64,000 nt of DNA from Chlorops oryzae. Taxonomy: Eukaryota > Arthropoda > Insecta > Diptera > Chloropidae. This document shows, in pieces, positions 50,791-62,548 of the stretch (positions are counted from its first letter, which is position 1; each line of letters starts with the position of its first letter). Position numbers and translations under genes: made by a program. The notes under the pieces were generated by a model, which was not told where the DNA came from, did no database searches, and was given only the letters and a program-made list of their open reading frames with translations. The DNA lies in assembly GCA_020466095.1 (NCBI GenBank), contig CM035806.1, positions 148,135,167-148,199,166 on the forward strand, written 5' to 3'.

Positions 50791-52298
50791 ATATATATAT
50801 CATAAAATTCTTACATAACTATTACCTGTCCATGAATAGTTTATTCTCACATATTAAAAACATATGTACATTCAAACACAGACAAAGCCAGCCACAACAT
50901 ATAACTTACTATGCATTCAAGCCTTATTAAATACGCCTTGGCATTTTTATATTGAATTCATTTAAGCAAAACAGGCACCGCCTTATTTATATTTTCGCTA
51001 TCAACCCTTAATCAGAGATACGTATTTGGTTTTATTTGTATTTTTGAATATATCACCCTTGTGTGGAAGGCACAACTTCCAACCAAACTTCATGGCAAGC
51101 AATATTACAAGAAAAATGACAATCAATTCTTTGGGGTAAGTGTAAACGGGAATGCAACTCCAAAAGGGAATAGAAACGATAATTGACGTTCAACAATTAA
51201 CTAGTGCAAAAGGGCTCCGTAATATCCCTATGCATGCTGAATCGTCCAACACTCACTTATATCATGTTCAGATAACACTATGAACATATAAAACTATGTC
51301 ACTCAGGAACCGTTGCCATTTTGGCTGTTTTCACTACGGTTTTGGGTACCCACCACGGTCTTGGGTATCCACCAAAATGAGCATTTTTCACTTAGGTACT
51401 CACCAAAAGTATTTCTCTCTCGTTTTCTTTTTTTTGCCTGCCGAGTAACATCTCTTTGTAACTGGTGCGAAACGTCCCGCGCAATATCTGTGAGAGTGAC
51501 ATATATTGTTATATGTGATTATGAACTACGTATTTGGCTCCATGAATTACGAATCCGAATAATTCGAGAGTCAGATGTATGAAACATGTTTTGAAAACAT
51601 CCTATTTGAATGCATGAGAAAGAAAAATAAGCACAGATTGTTCCGGAACATTTGACAATCAGCAGTTAAAAGCAGTTAAAAGCGATAAATTCCGGCTGGG
51701 CGTTTTAATAAAGAAAATCTACCGCATTTTCCTGAAATCTACCTATATGTTTTGACAATTCTACCACATTCAAAAAAAAAAAAAAAGTGATAGCACTAAT
51801 CTTGACTTGCTTCAGTTTGAAGTTCCTATGCAGTGACTTTTCTTGCTGAGCGCCATCTTAAAATGCTAATCGCATACCGAAATATTCCCACTCAAAGAAA
51901 CTCTGATATCTCACTACCTGCTGCCATCGCATACCATAATATTTGACAAAAGTTATGCGATTAACTATCGCACGTGGAGACCCACTGTAAGAAGCGAAGT
52001 GCGTTCAATTTGATATCAGCCCCGTTTTTATCGAATGTAATCGAAAATAACTGACAACAGAGAGGGGGAAAAAATTCAAAACAAATACATAACTTCAGAG
52101 ATCAAATTGAGTATTAGTGCTTTTAAAATATAATTTTAATAATAAAATATAATACCGGTATTCAGACCGATGTCGGTAGTTTGATAATTCGTTAGTCGAT
52201 ATTATTTTATATGCTCTTTGTTTTTGTAATTCTATCGAGTTGTCAAATTACAAAAACCAAATACCGCTTGGTCCAAAATGGGGGTCAAGAACGGCCTA
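50791..52298. other. Intergenic stretch with one dispersed repeat, no gene seen
   Basis: 51296-51514 is the second copy of the 24674 repeat. TTCCGGCTGGG near 51680 looks like a lone CCCAGCCGG-type end. The rest is unmatched. Confidence 0.5.
51296..51514 (+). repeat. Dispersed repeat, copy 2 (pair at 24674)
   Basis: Same orientation as copy 1, with an extra CACGGTCTTGGGTATCCACCA duplication of about 20 bp near 51350. The similar frame ([22 protein letters not shown]) is conserved apart from small changes. Confidence 0.7.
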
Positions 52299-54729
52299 CT
52301 AGCTCAAGCAATCACTCGGTTTTTCGGTTTCGCAGCGATTCGTTGCACCATCGAAGAATCCAGCACAATAGTATCTTATGCCCAGGAATTGACTCGATAG
52401 TAAAAAGCAATGAAAGAACCTTAAACAAAAAAATACCATAACATAAAATTACTGTTAATGGAAAAGTTTACTTCCGATGTAAATACTTTTTGCAGGTCAA
52501 GTCGTCGGGATCCTTAAAATATCCGATTTCTCTCTTGATAGAGCAATAAACATTTGAATCAATCGGAGTTCTTGAAGATACAGCTAAAAATAAAATACTT
52601 ATTATAGTTAGTTATCAGTGGCGTAGCGAGAAATTTCCGCGCCCGGGGAAACAATGGAGGCACATGCAGGAAATGCCGCCCCCTCCTATCGGCCTCAATA
52701 AAAATACCTTCATAAAAATTGAAATATGATTTGGCGCCCGGGGCGACTGCCCCCAATCGCCTCACTCCCCTCACTGCGCTACTGATAGTTATTTTAATTT
52801 TTTAATATTCTAATAAAAAAAAATTGTCAAAATATTGTAATTGGTTTGGGAGCTATGCGTCAAAAAAGTTACAAAAAAAGTTTAAAAAATCGAAAAATTT
52901 TTGAGAATTTTGCAATTTGTAGCTACCGGATGGGGTTCTTTTGGATAAGTTAGTACAAAAAATATTTTGTTTCTGCCCAGGCCTAAAACTTTGTCATTAG
53001 ATAGGAGAGTGAAATATTGAACGCATTGCGAGATATTGCGAAAAAAAAGGGCGCAACTTAATTCTCGGCCGGCCTTTTTGAGATCGATTTAAAAACGAAA
53101 TTTATACAATCGAACTAAATCCACTAAATCCACTAAATCTACACCGACCACTTTCAGAAACTGTAGTCAAATTTTGGTGAAAATTTTATGTCTTACATGT
53201 TAAGAGCCTATACTGAGATATGCAGTAACTACTTGCACATTAGGAGCCTATTCGCTACAACGTCGTAAAGTGTGAGAGAGACAAATATATTCACGCTCCT
53301 TGAATTCTTCAAAGTATGCCAACAATTTAACACCTCCGAAGTCGATGTCACAGTATTTAATTTGAAAAATGTGCTGTCCTGGCATTTACTTCGCATAAAA
53401 AATGAACATGTTCATTTCTATGGCGAAGTAAACCATAAAAGTCGCATGCAACCCTGCGCACTTAATTACTTAGCATCTCAGTATGTATAAGCGAAAGTAA
53501 AGTATTTACTTCGAAGTACTTTTCAATTTTTTTTTTGCACGTATTTCTTGTGGTCGCTTTACTTACTGCATATCTCAGTATAGGCTCTAATGTGTGTTAT
53601 TAATGTGGAAGACCTATATTTAGATTCCTTACTAATTCTTCTAATGCTTTGGACGATCCTTAACTATTTAAAAATGAAAATAATTCTTACTTATTTCCGT
53701 TGTTTCTGTTTGTGTTTCTGCTTTTGATGTCCTTGATTCAGTTGACGCTTGAGGGCTTTCGCTTGAACTGCCAATAGTTTCATCTTCACTGGCAGTTGGA
53801 CTTGACTAGCTTAAAGAAAAAAACGCATTCAATTTTTTCAATAAAAACTTTCAAATGAACTTACTTACGTTGATCACGCATATTGCCGGATTTTCCAAGC
53901 TACACACACGGCCATTTGGACAGATTCTTTTAGAATTAAGATCAGCACATTCTCTATCGTAGCAAAAGGCATATTCTGTTTCACTCAAACAGGCAAACTT
54001 TCCATATATTGACGAACATGGCTCACAATCGTCTGCGTAACAAACTGGACTATAACCCATTGATGTGGCTGAGCCGTTCGAGCGTTTCAAACAAATGAAA
54101 CGCTCGGCCGTGCATACCGTACCTTCAGGGCAGTGCGTTTTGCTATTCGTCATGGCTCCTATTACACATTGATCCAAAATTAATAAAAATTGTTTCATAT
54201 ACTTATCATTAAATAACAGTGAAATCCAAAATCGTAAACAGGGGGAAGGAGAAGTTTAGGCCTCAAAAAACACTGCATATCGGCGACATTTTTGAGGGAA
54301 CTGAAATACTCAAACGCGTACACACGGGCCTTACGAAATCTCTCATCAAAAGACACAAATGATCAGGCGATTTCCTGTCCGTTTATGCAAGATTGAATAA
54401 ACAGAAGAAATATCTTCGATTTTCATTTGTGTTTGAAGATTTGTTACCTCACTCGCAAGGATGACGACGACTATTTTCAAATTCTTACCATTCAAGCACG
54501 TTGCAAAGTTTTCTTCATCCACACAAGCAACAGAATTCGATAGACATTTTTCGCACACACCGCGTAATACAGCAGATGTTAGCTCTATCCAGATCCCAAA
54601 GAGCTTGCATAAAACAAAAATTATAAATATCAAAATAATAATACAATAAAAAAAAATTTTAAAAAATTAATATAAAAGTGTTAAAAACTTCCTCACAATT
54701 ACCAAAATTATTTTATTCCAATTTTTCAT
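52299..54729 (-). CDS. Secreted chitin-binding (peritrophin-like) protein, 6 exons
   Basis: Exons 54729-54703, 54603-54489, 54158-53869, 53805-53691, 52583-52487 and 52374-52299 join in frame (phases 0, 1, 0, 1, 2) to 239 residues ending DCLS and stop TAG. Residues 1-25 form a signal peptide (MKNWNKIIL|LFGIWIELTSAVL), split by the first intron. Two cysteine repeats follow (VCEKC...ACVDEENFATC...CPEGTVC...ICL and CEPC...FACLSETEYAFC...CPNGRVC...AIC), then a Ser/Thr-rich linker in exon 4. The last repeat, CSIKREIGYFKDPDDLTC with YYCAGFFDGATNRC, has the spacing of a type-2 chitin-binding domain (CBM14). Such proteins bind chitin in the gut peritrophic matrix or cuticle. The only weak points are the small first exon and the last intron (donor GTATTT, acceptor CATAAG). 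I cannot assign an orthologue. Confidence 0.8.
52616..52784. mobile_element. hAT MITE (CAGTGGCGTAGC ends) in an intron
   Basis: 169 bp. CAGTGGCGTAGCGAG and, inverted, CAGTAGCGCAGTGAG ends. Flanks TTAGTTAT and ATAGTTAT match at 7 of 8 bases. It lies in intron 4 of the chitin-binding gene, 33 bp from the exon 5 acceptor. A related end (CTCGCTACGCCACTG) is at about 55726. Confidence 0.8.
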
Positions 54730-54774
54730 GAGCACAAATTTTTTACGGACCTTTGGCAAATCAGCTTGCCTTTT

Positions 54775-54788
54775 ACGTTATATTTTCG
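54775..54788 (-). promoter_or_regulatory. Possible TATA box of the chitin-binding gene
   Basis: AAAATATAACG on the minus strand, about 50 bp upstream of ATG 54729. Position fits a short 5' UTR. In AT-rich DNA such a match is weak. Confidence 0.25.
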
Positions 54789-55021
54789 TGGCTGTTGGCT
54801 GTTCAACCGCAAGCACATAACAATATACGAAGATAGCGTTCCCATGAATGTCCCAAATCACCAAAAACCGTTGTACGTTATCTTTATTGTAATTTCGCTT
54901 GAATTCAAAGCCACATATTTTTATAGATTTACCAATAAAAATTTTCATAAAAATTTCATTCGAGCATTGTTAATGGATGTCATGTTCAACGCTCTTCATG
55001 GCCAGTGGCGTTAGAGCATAA

Positions 55022-55635
55022 TACCCAAAACAGATTACAGCTGAAATACGAAATTAAAAACCGCTAATGCAAATCACAAAAACAGGCCTCCAGACTGTAA
55101 ATGCGCATTACCTTCTTGCAGTTTGCTGAAAGCACGGTTGCCATTTAAAAAATATAAGGGTAATTGAAAAAAGAGCCAATTTGACTAAAAAAAAAAAAAA
55201 CGCCAAAATTTGTTGTATGTATAAAAATCCAAATATTGTGATGTAAATTAGGTCCGCCAAATCTTAAAGCTGCAATTTTACCTTTTAATTATTAGTGACT
55301 TCAATTATTTGATATGTTCGCACGCTTTCAACTGGTTGTTGAGTAAATTTTCTCTTGGCGAAAGAAACCCAAAAAAGAGCCATATAAAATAAAAAAGTGC
55401 CACAGCGCGAAACATCAACTGTGGCAACCGTGACTGACAGTAAACTTGCCATATGTTGCCAATAAATAACAAAAATACCATAACTTTCGGTAGCTTTTTC
55501 TTAGAGCTGCCAGACAAAAATCGGCTAATTCACGCTTTGAGTTGTGCATTTATTTAATCAAATTTAAGTCAAATGGACGACATAATGCAAAATTAATCCG
55601 TTGATTTGCATTAATGGTGTAATCTGTTTAGGGTA
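55022..55635. mobile_element. TAA-flanked element, PIF/Harbinger-like
   Basis: 614 bp. TACCCAAAACAGATTACA on the left, TGTAATCTGTTTAGGGTA on the right, with TAA on both sides (55019-55021, 55636-55638). A three-base TAA duplication is typical of PIF/Harbinger. The frame at 55305-55517 is not a transposase. Confidence 0.8.
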
Positions 55636-55799
55636 TAAGATTGAAAGATACAGGCATAGTTCGTAAGTATTAAAGCAGTGTTATAGGGCCTCGCTAGTTC
55701 ATCTCGCCCACTTAAATGATTAGTCCTCGCTACGCCACTGTTCATGACAAAGGCTGTTTAATAAAAATAACACTAGTTTACAAAAAAAAAAAAAAATTG

Positions 55800-56291
55800 T
55801 GCGACCTGGCCCATCTGATGGTCATTTCTAAAGTAAGTGACGTCAAATTTAGATCAATTATGTCAGTAGATGAAACAAAAGCATGGAGACTCGTTTTGTT
55901 TAACGGTTTCAAATTTTTTTTGGGAAATTTTAAAAGCCCAAAATATAAAAACATCGTCGACGACCTGCTTACAAACTACAATAAAATCGGTAAACTACTT
56001 TTTTCCTTCTAACCTTATTTATATTGATCACATTTAATCGAAACAGGAGTAAACATGTCTTTGAAAATTCATTTCCTGCACTCCCATTCGGATTTCTTTC
56101 CGAAAAATCTTGGTGATGAAAGCGATGAACATGGCGAACGCTTCCACCAGCAATTAAAAGCCATAGAACGCCGCTATCAAGGTTTTTGGGATGAGGCAAT
56201 GATGGGAGAGTACTGCTGGTTTCTAATCCGGGAAACAGGTTCCCTTCATAGTAGAAAAAAAAGGGGACTTGAGCCATTTCTAATAAATTGA
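55800..56291 (+). pseudogene. 3' part of a repeated arthropod gene, with a 57-bp intron
   Basis: Exon to 55989 and exon from 56047 join across a GT/AG intron (55990-56046, phase 1) to read TKAWRLVLFNGFKFFLGN ... NYNKIGVNMSLKIHFLHSHS, then FPKNLGDESDEHGERFHQQ, AIERRYQG and EYCWFLIRE to a stop. As far as I recall, SLKIHFLHSH and SDEQGERFHQD mark an uncharacterised family present in many copies in arthropod genomes, presumably carried by a mobile element. Upstream residues break into an A-run, so the 5' part is missing. The intact intron and frame suggest fairly recent arrival. Function unknown. Confidence 0.6.
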
Positions 56292-57189
56292 AATTTAAAC
56301 AAAATGAATTTTTGTGTATTTTTGCTTAATTACTTTAATAACTTTCACATTTTTAATGCGAATTTTATCAAAATAAGCTTCCTCTCTTCCTAAATGATCG
56401 TTCTTCGAAGCCAAAAAAAAAGAAGAAAAATTATAAAAAAATTTTTTCATGGTGTAAATTAGACTGAAAGTGATTTTTTTTATTGCAATTTTGTTAAAAA
56501 ATTAAACAAATTTCTGGAAAACTTTATCAATAGCTTCTACGTGTATATTTGGATTAAAAAATGTTCTGGGCATTGTTGGTAGGAAATTTAACTGCCTTTA
56601 AATTCGTAGCTTAAAATTTAGAATCGGTTAAATATGTTCGGAGATAATTGCAATTTACTAACCATACTTTTTTTCAAAACTCAAAAAACGGAAAATAGCC
56701 CATTTCTCAAAAACTGTTCTAATTACAATTTTTTTGATGACATATTCGGATTCAGCACAAAATTTTACTTTAGAAATGACCATCATGATGACCCAGGTCA
56801 GATTTGCTGTAAATAGTGTAATTGAAAACCAGAGAATAATATCACAGCTTAATAAATTATATAGGTATTTAGTTTTGGATTTGGCGACTTCGTTGATAAT
56901 TTTGGGTTCGAATGATATTTGCAACACTAAAACTACTTTTTTTTCAATTTTTCCGGGTGTGTAGTTTTGAAGCTAGTTTATGCATCAACTTTATGGCAAA
57001 TTATTAACTTTTACGAGACATTATTCAAAATAATAAATTTTTATTTAAAATTAACTTTGTTCTGCTAAACCGACACAATTTCGATTTCAGTTTAAATTTT
57101 CAAGCTATGGCCTCAGTTCGCTTAGGAATGAAAAACTCCATATAACAAAAAAAAAAAAAAAAAAATTGCATTTTTCACTATAAGTGAAA
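56292..57189. other. No gene seen
   Basis: AT-rich intergenic stretch, with overlapping short ORFs near 56634-56964 that read across each other on both strands. A 20-base A run is at about 57148. Confidence 0.5.
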
Positions 57190-58088
57190 AACAAGTAAGG
57201 GTGTTATAGTCAAAACGAACCTGACAATACAATACCCGACTTAGACACACATGTTTAAATAATTTTTAAACCTCGCCCAAAAAACAGGACCACTAAGAAA
57301 GAACATTCAACAGGTTTTTAAGGCCATTAGGGGCCCCATATACCGACTTTTGTTAAATTTCTTTATGAAAACCGCCCCTTTGACACGCCCAATTTTCCAA
57401 TTTTTTTTCGAATTCTAATCGGAGGCTTAAATATACGCTCAAATTCTAAGTTTCATTCAAATATTTCGAAAAAGTCCGATTTTGTGGCAGTTTTGAGATT
57501 TTTGTGACAGACCCTAATACTGGAGGTACCGTTAATAATGGACCGATCAAGGAAATTTTTTGGGAGGATGTTAAAGGCTACAAAGGAAGCATAAACAACC
57601 GAATTTCGTTTTAGTCCGATTTGAATTTCGGGTGCAGGGGACAATTTCCGAAAAACGCCCTTCAGCCACGCCCACTTTTCCAATTTTTATAAATCATATT
57701 ACTTGCCTTGAAACATGTTCAAAATCAACTTTCATCAAAATTTATTGAAAAACTTCGATTTTGGAGCAGTTTTTGTGATTTTCGTAACAGACCCTAGTAC
57801 TGGAGGTACCCCTAAAAATGGTCCGATCGGGTCCATTCTCGAACTTGTTCTTAATCATGTCCCCGTGAGCACGCATACCAAATTTTGTCAAGATAGCTCA
57901 ACTCCTTCGATAAGAATAACTGTATACAGACAGACGGACACAGACGGACGGACATGTCTAAATCGAATCTCCTGGTGACGCTGATTATTTCTATATATAT
58001 TTTGTATGGTCTATCTCGACTGGTTCTGGGTGTTACACACAACCACACAAACGCAATATACCCTCGACACAGAGTGTGTCGGGTATAA
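57190..58088 (+). mobile_element. Non-coding fly repeat (AACAAGTAA ... GGTATAA type), copy 2
   Basis: Begins AACAAGTAAGGGTG and ends ACCCTCGACAC then GTGTCGGGTATAA. It contains CAGACGGACACAGACGGACG and AAATCGAATCTCCTGGTGAC near the 3' end, plus an internal duplicated block (GACCCTAATACTGGAGGTACC near 57511 and GACCCTAGTACTGGAGGTACC near 57790). Same layout as 44645-45540 but a different subfamily. Confidence 0.75.
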
Positions 58089-58397
58089 TGACTGTGTTAG
58101 TGTGCCCAGCACTGCTTTATAGAGAAATTCTTGGTTTAAAACCCGTCGTATGAGCAATGTTAATTAACAAAATATAGTAGGCTGAAACATTACGTATACG
58201 CAAGCATTGCATTTCCGATTCAGATTAATGTTTCCTGTTCGTTTTGCCACTGAGTGCAATTTTTTTAATTTTTTTTTTTTTTTTTCATTTTGCCGCTGAA
58301 GGCCTTTTTTCCAAAATATAGTAGTAGAAGTTAGCAAATTTTTTAAGCTTTCCAATGGTGTGAAGAATATCACTGCATAATATTTAATTGGAAAAAA

Positions 58398-58893
58398 CTC
58401 AGCGGAAAATTATCTCCTGCATGACAAAGTCACCAATGATGTCATCAATGACATATAGGTGACATTGTCATGCATGACATTTTGGAGGACATGTCATCGT
58501 GGAGGGATGCTGTTCATGTGCTTGACTCTCATTGGCTACTGAAATTTAAATAAGGTTTTAGCGTCAGTTCAGCGTTAGCATGAAGTGGCGTAGACGATGA
58601 GTGCTCGACTCAGAATCCGAAGATCGCGGGTTCGATCTCTGACAGAGGCGAACAAAAATTGTTAAAAATAGATTTTTTTAAATTTTCGAAACATTCAAAG
58701 AGAGGGCAAAGAAGAGAGTTATCAAACTGGTTTCTATAAATTGACCAGTGACATTTTCTAATCTTCCGGTGATAATGTCACCGCTGAAGTCCCTGTCAGC
58801 TCCTGTGTAAATGTCATACAAAGTGTCACCGGAAATAGCATGCATTCCGGCTCCGAAGTCACTAGGACATCATCGGGGATGTTTCCCGCAGGG
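58398..58893. mobile_element. Second copy of the tRNA-bearing TA MITE, inverted
   Basis: Matches 6541-7089 on the opposite strand, with decayed ends (CTCAGCGGAAAAT on the left, GTTTCCCGCAGGGA on the right) and a deletion, 496 bp in all. GATGACAT words and the tRNA-like core are kept. Confidence 0.85.
58584..58645 (+). ncRNA. tRNA-like Pol III promoter segment, copy 2
   Basis: TGGCGTAGACG (A box) and GGTTCGATCTC (B box) are separated by about 32 bases. Compared with the copy at 6845-6905 the boxes are nearly unchanged although the element termini have decayed. The loop reads CTCAGAA, as in a CAG-anticodon tRNA, but stem pairing is poor. Confidence 0.6.
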
Positions 58894-60725
58894 AAGGTAT
58901 TATCATCATCGATATACGGATGTGTGTGTATGTGTGCTGTAATGTTTACCTTGAACTCGATATATTATATTTTGTCCATAGAAACGTCATACAATAATTA
59001 AATAGGTAGAAGTATTTTGTGTACAATAATTTATTTAACCATAAATTTTTGCTGCGTCTACATACTACACGCAAAGCTCATGATTGTTGTTTTCTTTTTA
59101 TTTTTTTTTTATTTTTAATCATAATAACTATTATTAATTAATATAATTAATAATTTTCATACTCCAATGGATGTCATAGACGTTGTTACGCAACGAGTTG
59201 ATTTTCGATTTCTCAAGTTTTTCATCATTTCGGCTTCTACAAAAATGTATTTTACCCAATTTCACAATCGAAAGAAAATTTTCATTTAATGAGCACAAAA
59301 ACATAATTACTTCAAGTGATATTTTTTACGTATGTGTATATAGATATATGTATGTGTATATATTATATATATAATATATATATATATATATTTCAATACA
59401 AACTCTCACAAAACTTAAATAAAAAAAAAACTTACGAGCTTAAAACAAATAGATAAATGAACATTCTTTGTCAAAAACGAGCTAAACCGAAAGGCTAAAT
59501 GAAGGGACTTTTTTTTGTTTTTTTTGTTTTTGTAACAGTTAAAATCTTAAAGCTGTGTTCAATATAATAGAAATTTCATCAAGTACCGTAAGTAAAAATT
59601 CGCAGCTCGAATCGAAAATTTTCCAAGCCATTTTGATTTCATGAAAGAGCGATCGGGAAAATTTTTTGATTTCTTAAGCTGTCTCTTTTATTTATGGTTA
59701 TGTTTGTTTGATGCTGCTATTGTATTGAACACAGCTGCAAATAAAAACATTTAACGCCCACGTGTGTTTTTTAAAAATACTTATTTTTCCATTTTTTTTT
59801 TCTCTCATTTTATTTTGTTTTACTTTTTTTTTTTAATTAATTGGCTACGTTTTCGGTTTGAACAACTCTTTTTCGAATTGAAATTCATTGTTTCATAAAA
59901 GTAAATCATTTGTTTGTTTTTTTTTTTTTTAACGAATCTTAAATATATACTCTGGTGATTTAATATAGATTTTTAATTCGCTTAATCTAAGAAATTTCAC
60001 GAAACATTCTTTTTTTTTTTTTTTAACTACTTAAAAGGTAAACTGTACGAAGACTAAAATTAGTTAATAGCAGAAAACAAATTGCTTTAGCTTCACGTTC
60101 TCTTTTTTGTTTTTGTTTTTGTTTTTCTTTTTGTGTTTGTTTTTGTTGTTGTTTGTTATTGTTTTCTGTTTAATTATTTGACACAAATTCAAAAGAAAAC
60201 CATTTTCATTTGAAAGAGTAAATATTAACGTAACATTTAGACAATTCTTGAAAAAGTAGCTTTTTCTGTACATCTGTGTTCAATAAAAAAAAAAAAAAAT
60301 AAAAAAAATAGTGTGACCAACAACAAAAGAATAAACATGCCAAAATGTGGAGTTAACAATGTTTTTTTTTATTTATAAAATAATAAAAGCGGTTTTTGGT
60401 TCTCATAAAATGAAAGCGCGTTTTGCATTTAAACTAAACTTTAATGAAACTTTGCAAAATTTTTGAAAAATTCAGGTTTTTCGAAATTTCCAATTTTTGT
60501 TAAGATATATTTATGATAAAAAAAAACTTGGTTTTCACGCCGGACTTGGTAACTTTTTACTTTGTAAGCCATCTTAATAATTTATATAAAAATTTTATTG
60601 TAATATTATTAGCAATGAAAAGAAATGTGCTATAAAATTTTAATGAGCTATGAGTACCCCTAGAATTTTTTGTTTGATAAAAGTCCATTTTTAACTTTGA
60701 AATCTTCTAGTGTATTAATGGAGTC

Positions 60726-60728
<3 letters not shown>

Positions 60729-60771
<43 letters not shown>
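60729..60771. repeat. TG dinucleotide microsatellite
   Basis: About 20 uninterrupted TG units. Confidence 0.95.
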
Positions 60772-60773
<2 letters not shown>

Positions 60774-61080
60774 TCATGTATGTATATCTGTGTTTATATG
60801 AAAATACATGCGATTCTGTGTGTACACTTAGGTTTAAACTAATTTTGTATATATTGAGTGATTATTTAAATAAATCAGCCCGATTTTGAATATGCTTGGG
60901 GAATTTACTTTTCTTGAGAGTAAACTTCCTTTTTTTTTTTTATAAATTTGTATATATGTATAAACATATATATTTTCTTTACCTTAGATATGTAAAGTGG
61001 TTGAAATAATTTGACAGCATAAGAACAAAAATGCGCACGACCTCATATACAAACCTACTATACTTTTGTTCAAGCGTGGC

Positions 61081-61253
61081 CGTTTTGTAGAGTGAACGCC
61101 TGCCACCACAACACATTGTAATCGGGGTTGTGTGTGGTGTTCATCCGGTACGCTGCCTACAATCTCGTATACTTTGTAAGCTATGAGTAGACAGGGTCGC
61201 CCGCTACAATCTCGTATACTCTCGTAGTGCGGTAGGCACTGTTGGCCGCTGGG
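61081..61253 (-). mobile_element. Short copy of the element that carries the 42-bp repeats
   Basis: Read on the minus strand: CCCAGCGGCCAACAGTGCCT, then GAGTATACGAGATTGTAG, then CTTACAAAGTATACGAGATT, then TGTGTTGTGGTGGCAGGCGT. The last block matches 959-996 and the middle blocks match the 42-bp subunits of 1-960. So this copy has about two subunits where the left-edge copy has about twenty. Confidence 0.8.
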
Positions 61254-61893
61254 TTATGAATCAAGAGAAATTGTTAGACGATCCGTTATCCATCAACGAG
61301 AATCAATTGTGTGTGTGCAAGCCCACGTTAAAAACTTATTAAGGGCATTCACAATGATCATTTAAAAATTTCTCTCGTAACTTATTCCTTTTTTTTCGAA
61401 CATTTAATCACAATACAAAAAAAAATAAAATAAAAAATAAAAAAAAATTTTCACGAACAAATAAACTTCTCAGTTACCAAGACCGGTGTGAGTACCCCTA
61501 TAAAAAGAAGAAGAGAAAAAAAATGGCGAAGAAAAAAATTCGTGATATGATACTACTACGCTTTCAAGTAATAATAAAACATAAGTATGTATATAAAAAG
61601 AACTTAGAAAGAAAACTGTTCAAACTTGACTGCCCGCTAAGCACTACTACACACAGACTGATAAAAACTGCTTGGATAAAAATCATTTGGGCTAATCATT
61701 AATAATATTATTACATTGCTTTTAAATAAAACTTATAATATACAAGACACGATTGCGCGAATAATTTCCTCTTTATTTATTTATTTTTATATTTCGTTTT
61801 TTTTTTTTTCTTTTTCTCTTTCTGTGTTTCCTTCTTTCTAAAGTAACTGGAAAGTGTGAATGTGTTGCAATCGCAGCATGCAACCTGACCGAA

Positions 61894-61940
61894 CCAATCC
61901 GAACCGAATCGAACCGAATCGAATCGAACCGAACCGACCG
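61894..61940. repeat. GAACC/GAATC pentamer microsatellite
   Basis: About nine CCGAA/TCGAA pentamers just left of the Mbs stop codon. Confidence 0.85.
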
Positions 61941-61991
61941 CATGCAAGTTCATTGTGTGTGCAATTGTTAAAATTATGTTTTGCTCCTAGT

Positions 61992-62078
61992 TCATTTGCT
62001 TAGTTTGCTTATAACTCGTATGAGCGCGCCGTTCTCCTCTTTGAGGCGTAGGTTTTCTGCTTTGTAAAAGTCCAATTG
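61992..62078 (-). CDS. Mbs: Last coding exon of myosin phosphatase targeting subunit (Mbs)
   Basis: 28 codons, QLDFYKAENLRLKEEN then GALIRVISKLSK, then TGA at 61994-61992. Acceptor ATTTTCACAG, phase 0. The ending RLK[DE]ENGALIRVISKLSK is, from memory, the conserved C-terminal leucine zipper of MYPT/PPP1R12 proteins, which target protein phosphatase 1 to myosin light chain; the zipper serves dimerisation and binding of cGMP-dependent kinase. The ankyrin repeats and the rest lie beyond 64000. The call rests on one short but very distinctive exon. Confidence 0.78.
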   Translation of the reverse strand, partial: QLDFYKAENLRLKEENGALIRVISKLSK

Positions 62079-62441
62079 CTGTGAAAATAATTGAAGGAGA
62101 AAGAGAAAAGATAAGACAAAACAAACACAATGGTATTGTTTATATATATATATATATATAAATACAAGTTGGGCCCCCAGCAAACAAAAGCAAAAAAAAA
62201 AAAAACCAAAAAAAAAAATTTAAAAAAAAACAACGATGAAAAAGTAAAAATTAAAAGAATAACCACTCTGTTTCATTAGAAGTGTCCCCAAGCCACAGAG
62301 AAAACAAGACAAAAAACAAAAATATTAATCACTTCGGCAATTGGGAACCCTTTCGAGAAGCCGGGGCCTGGGGAAAGCACCCCCGGTCCCTCCCTCTCCG
62401 TAGGGATATGTATGGGATATATGTATATATATATATATATA

Positions 62442-62525
62442 CAGTTGTCTCTCGTTAATTCGAAACTCGAGGGACTCTTAAAATATAACGAGTTATCGAG
62501 TTTTTGAATTAACGAGAGTCGAATG
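62442..62525. mobile_element. pogo/Tc1-like MITE, short copy of the 7573 family
   Basis: 84 bp. CAGTTGTCTCTCGTTAATTC and, inverted, CATTCGACTCTCGTTAATTC, TA-flanked. The inner arm (CGAGGGACTCTTAAAATATA) also matches 7573-7746. Confidence 0.82.
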
Positions 62526-62548
62526 TATCTTATATACTTATAATGTTG

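Larger units (their letters stand above)
58900..61991 (-). other. Probable 3' UTR and downstream flank of the Mbs gene
   Basis: About 3 kb left of the Mbs stop codon with no ORF and few of the MITEs that crowd the rest of the window, consistent with a long AU-rich 3' UTR. AATAAA occurs many times on the minus strand (for example near 59033 and 61780), so the cleavage site cannot be chosen. Includes a TA repeat (about 59340-59390), a TG repeat and the insertion at 61081-61253. Confidence 0.4.

Noticed and set aside
54766..55014. Plus-strand frame of 82 codons upstream of the chitin-binding gene
   Set aside because: Overlaps the likely promoter of that gene on the other strand; no motif.
56634..56964. 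Three overlapping frames on both strands
   Set aside because: Mutually exclusive AT-rich frames without domains or codon bias.
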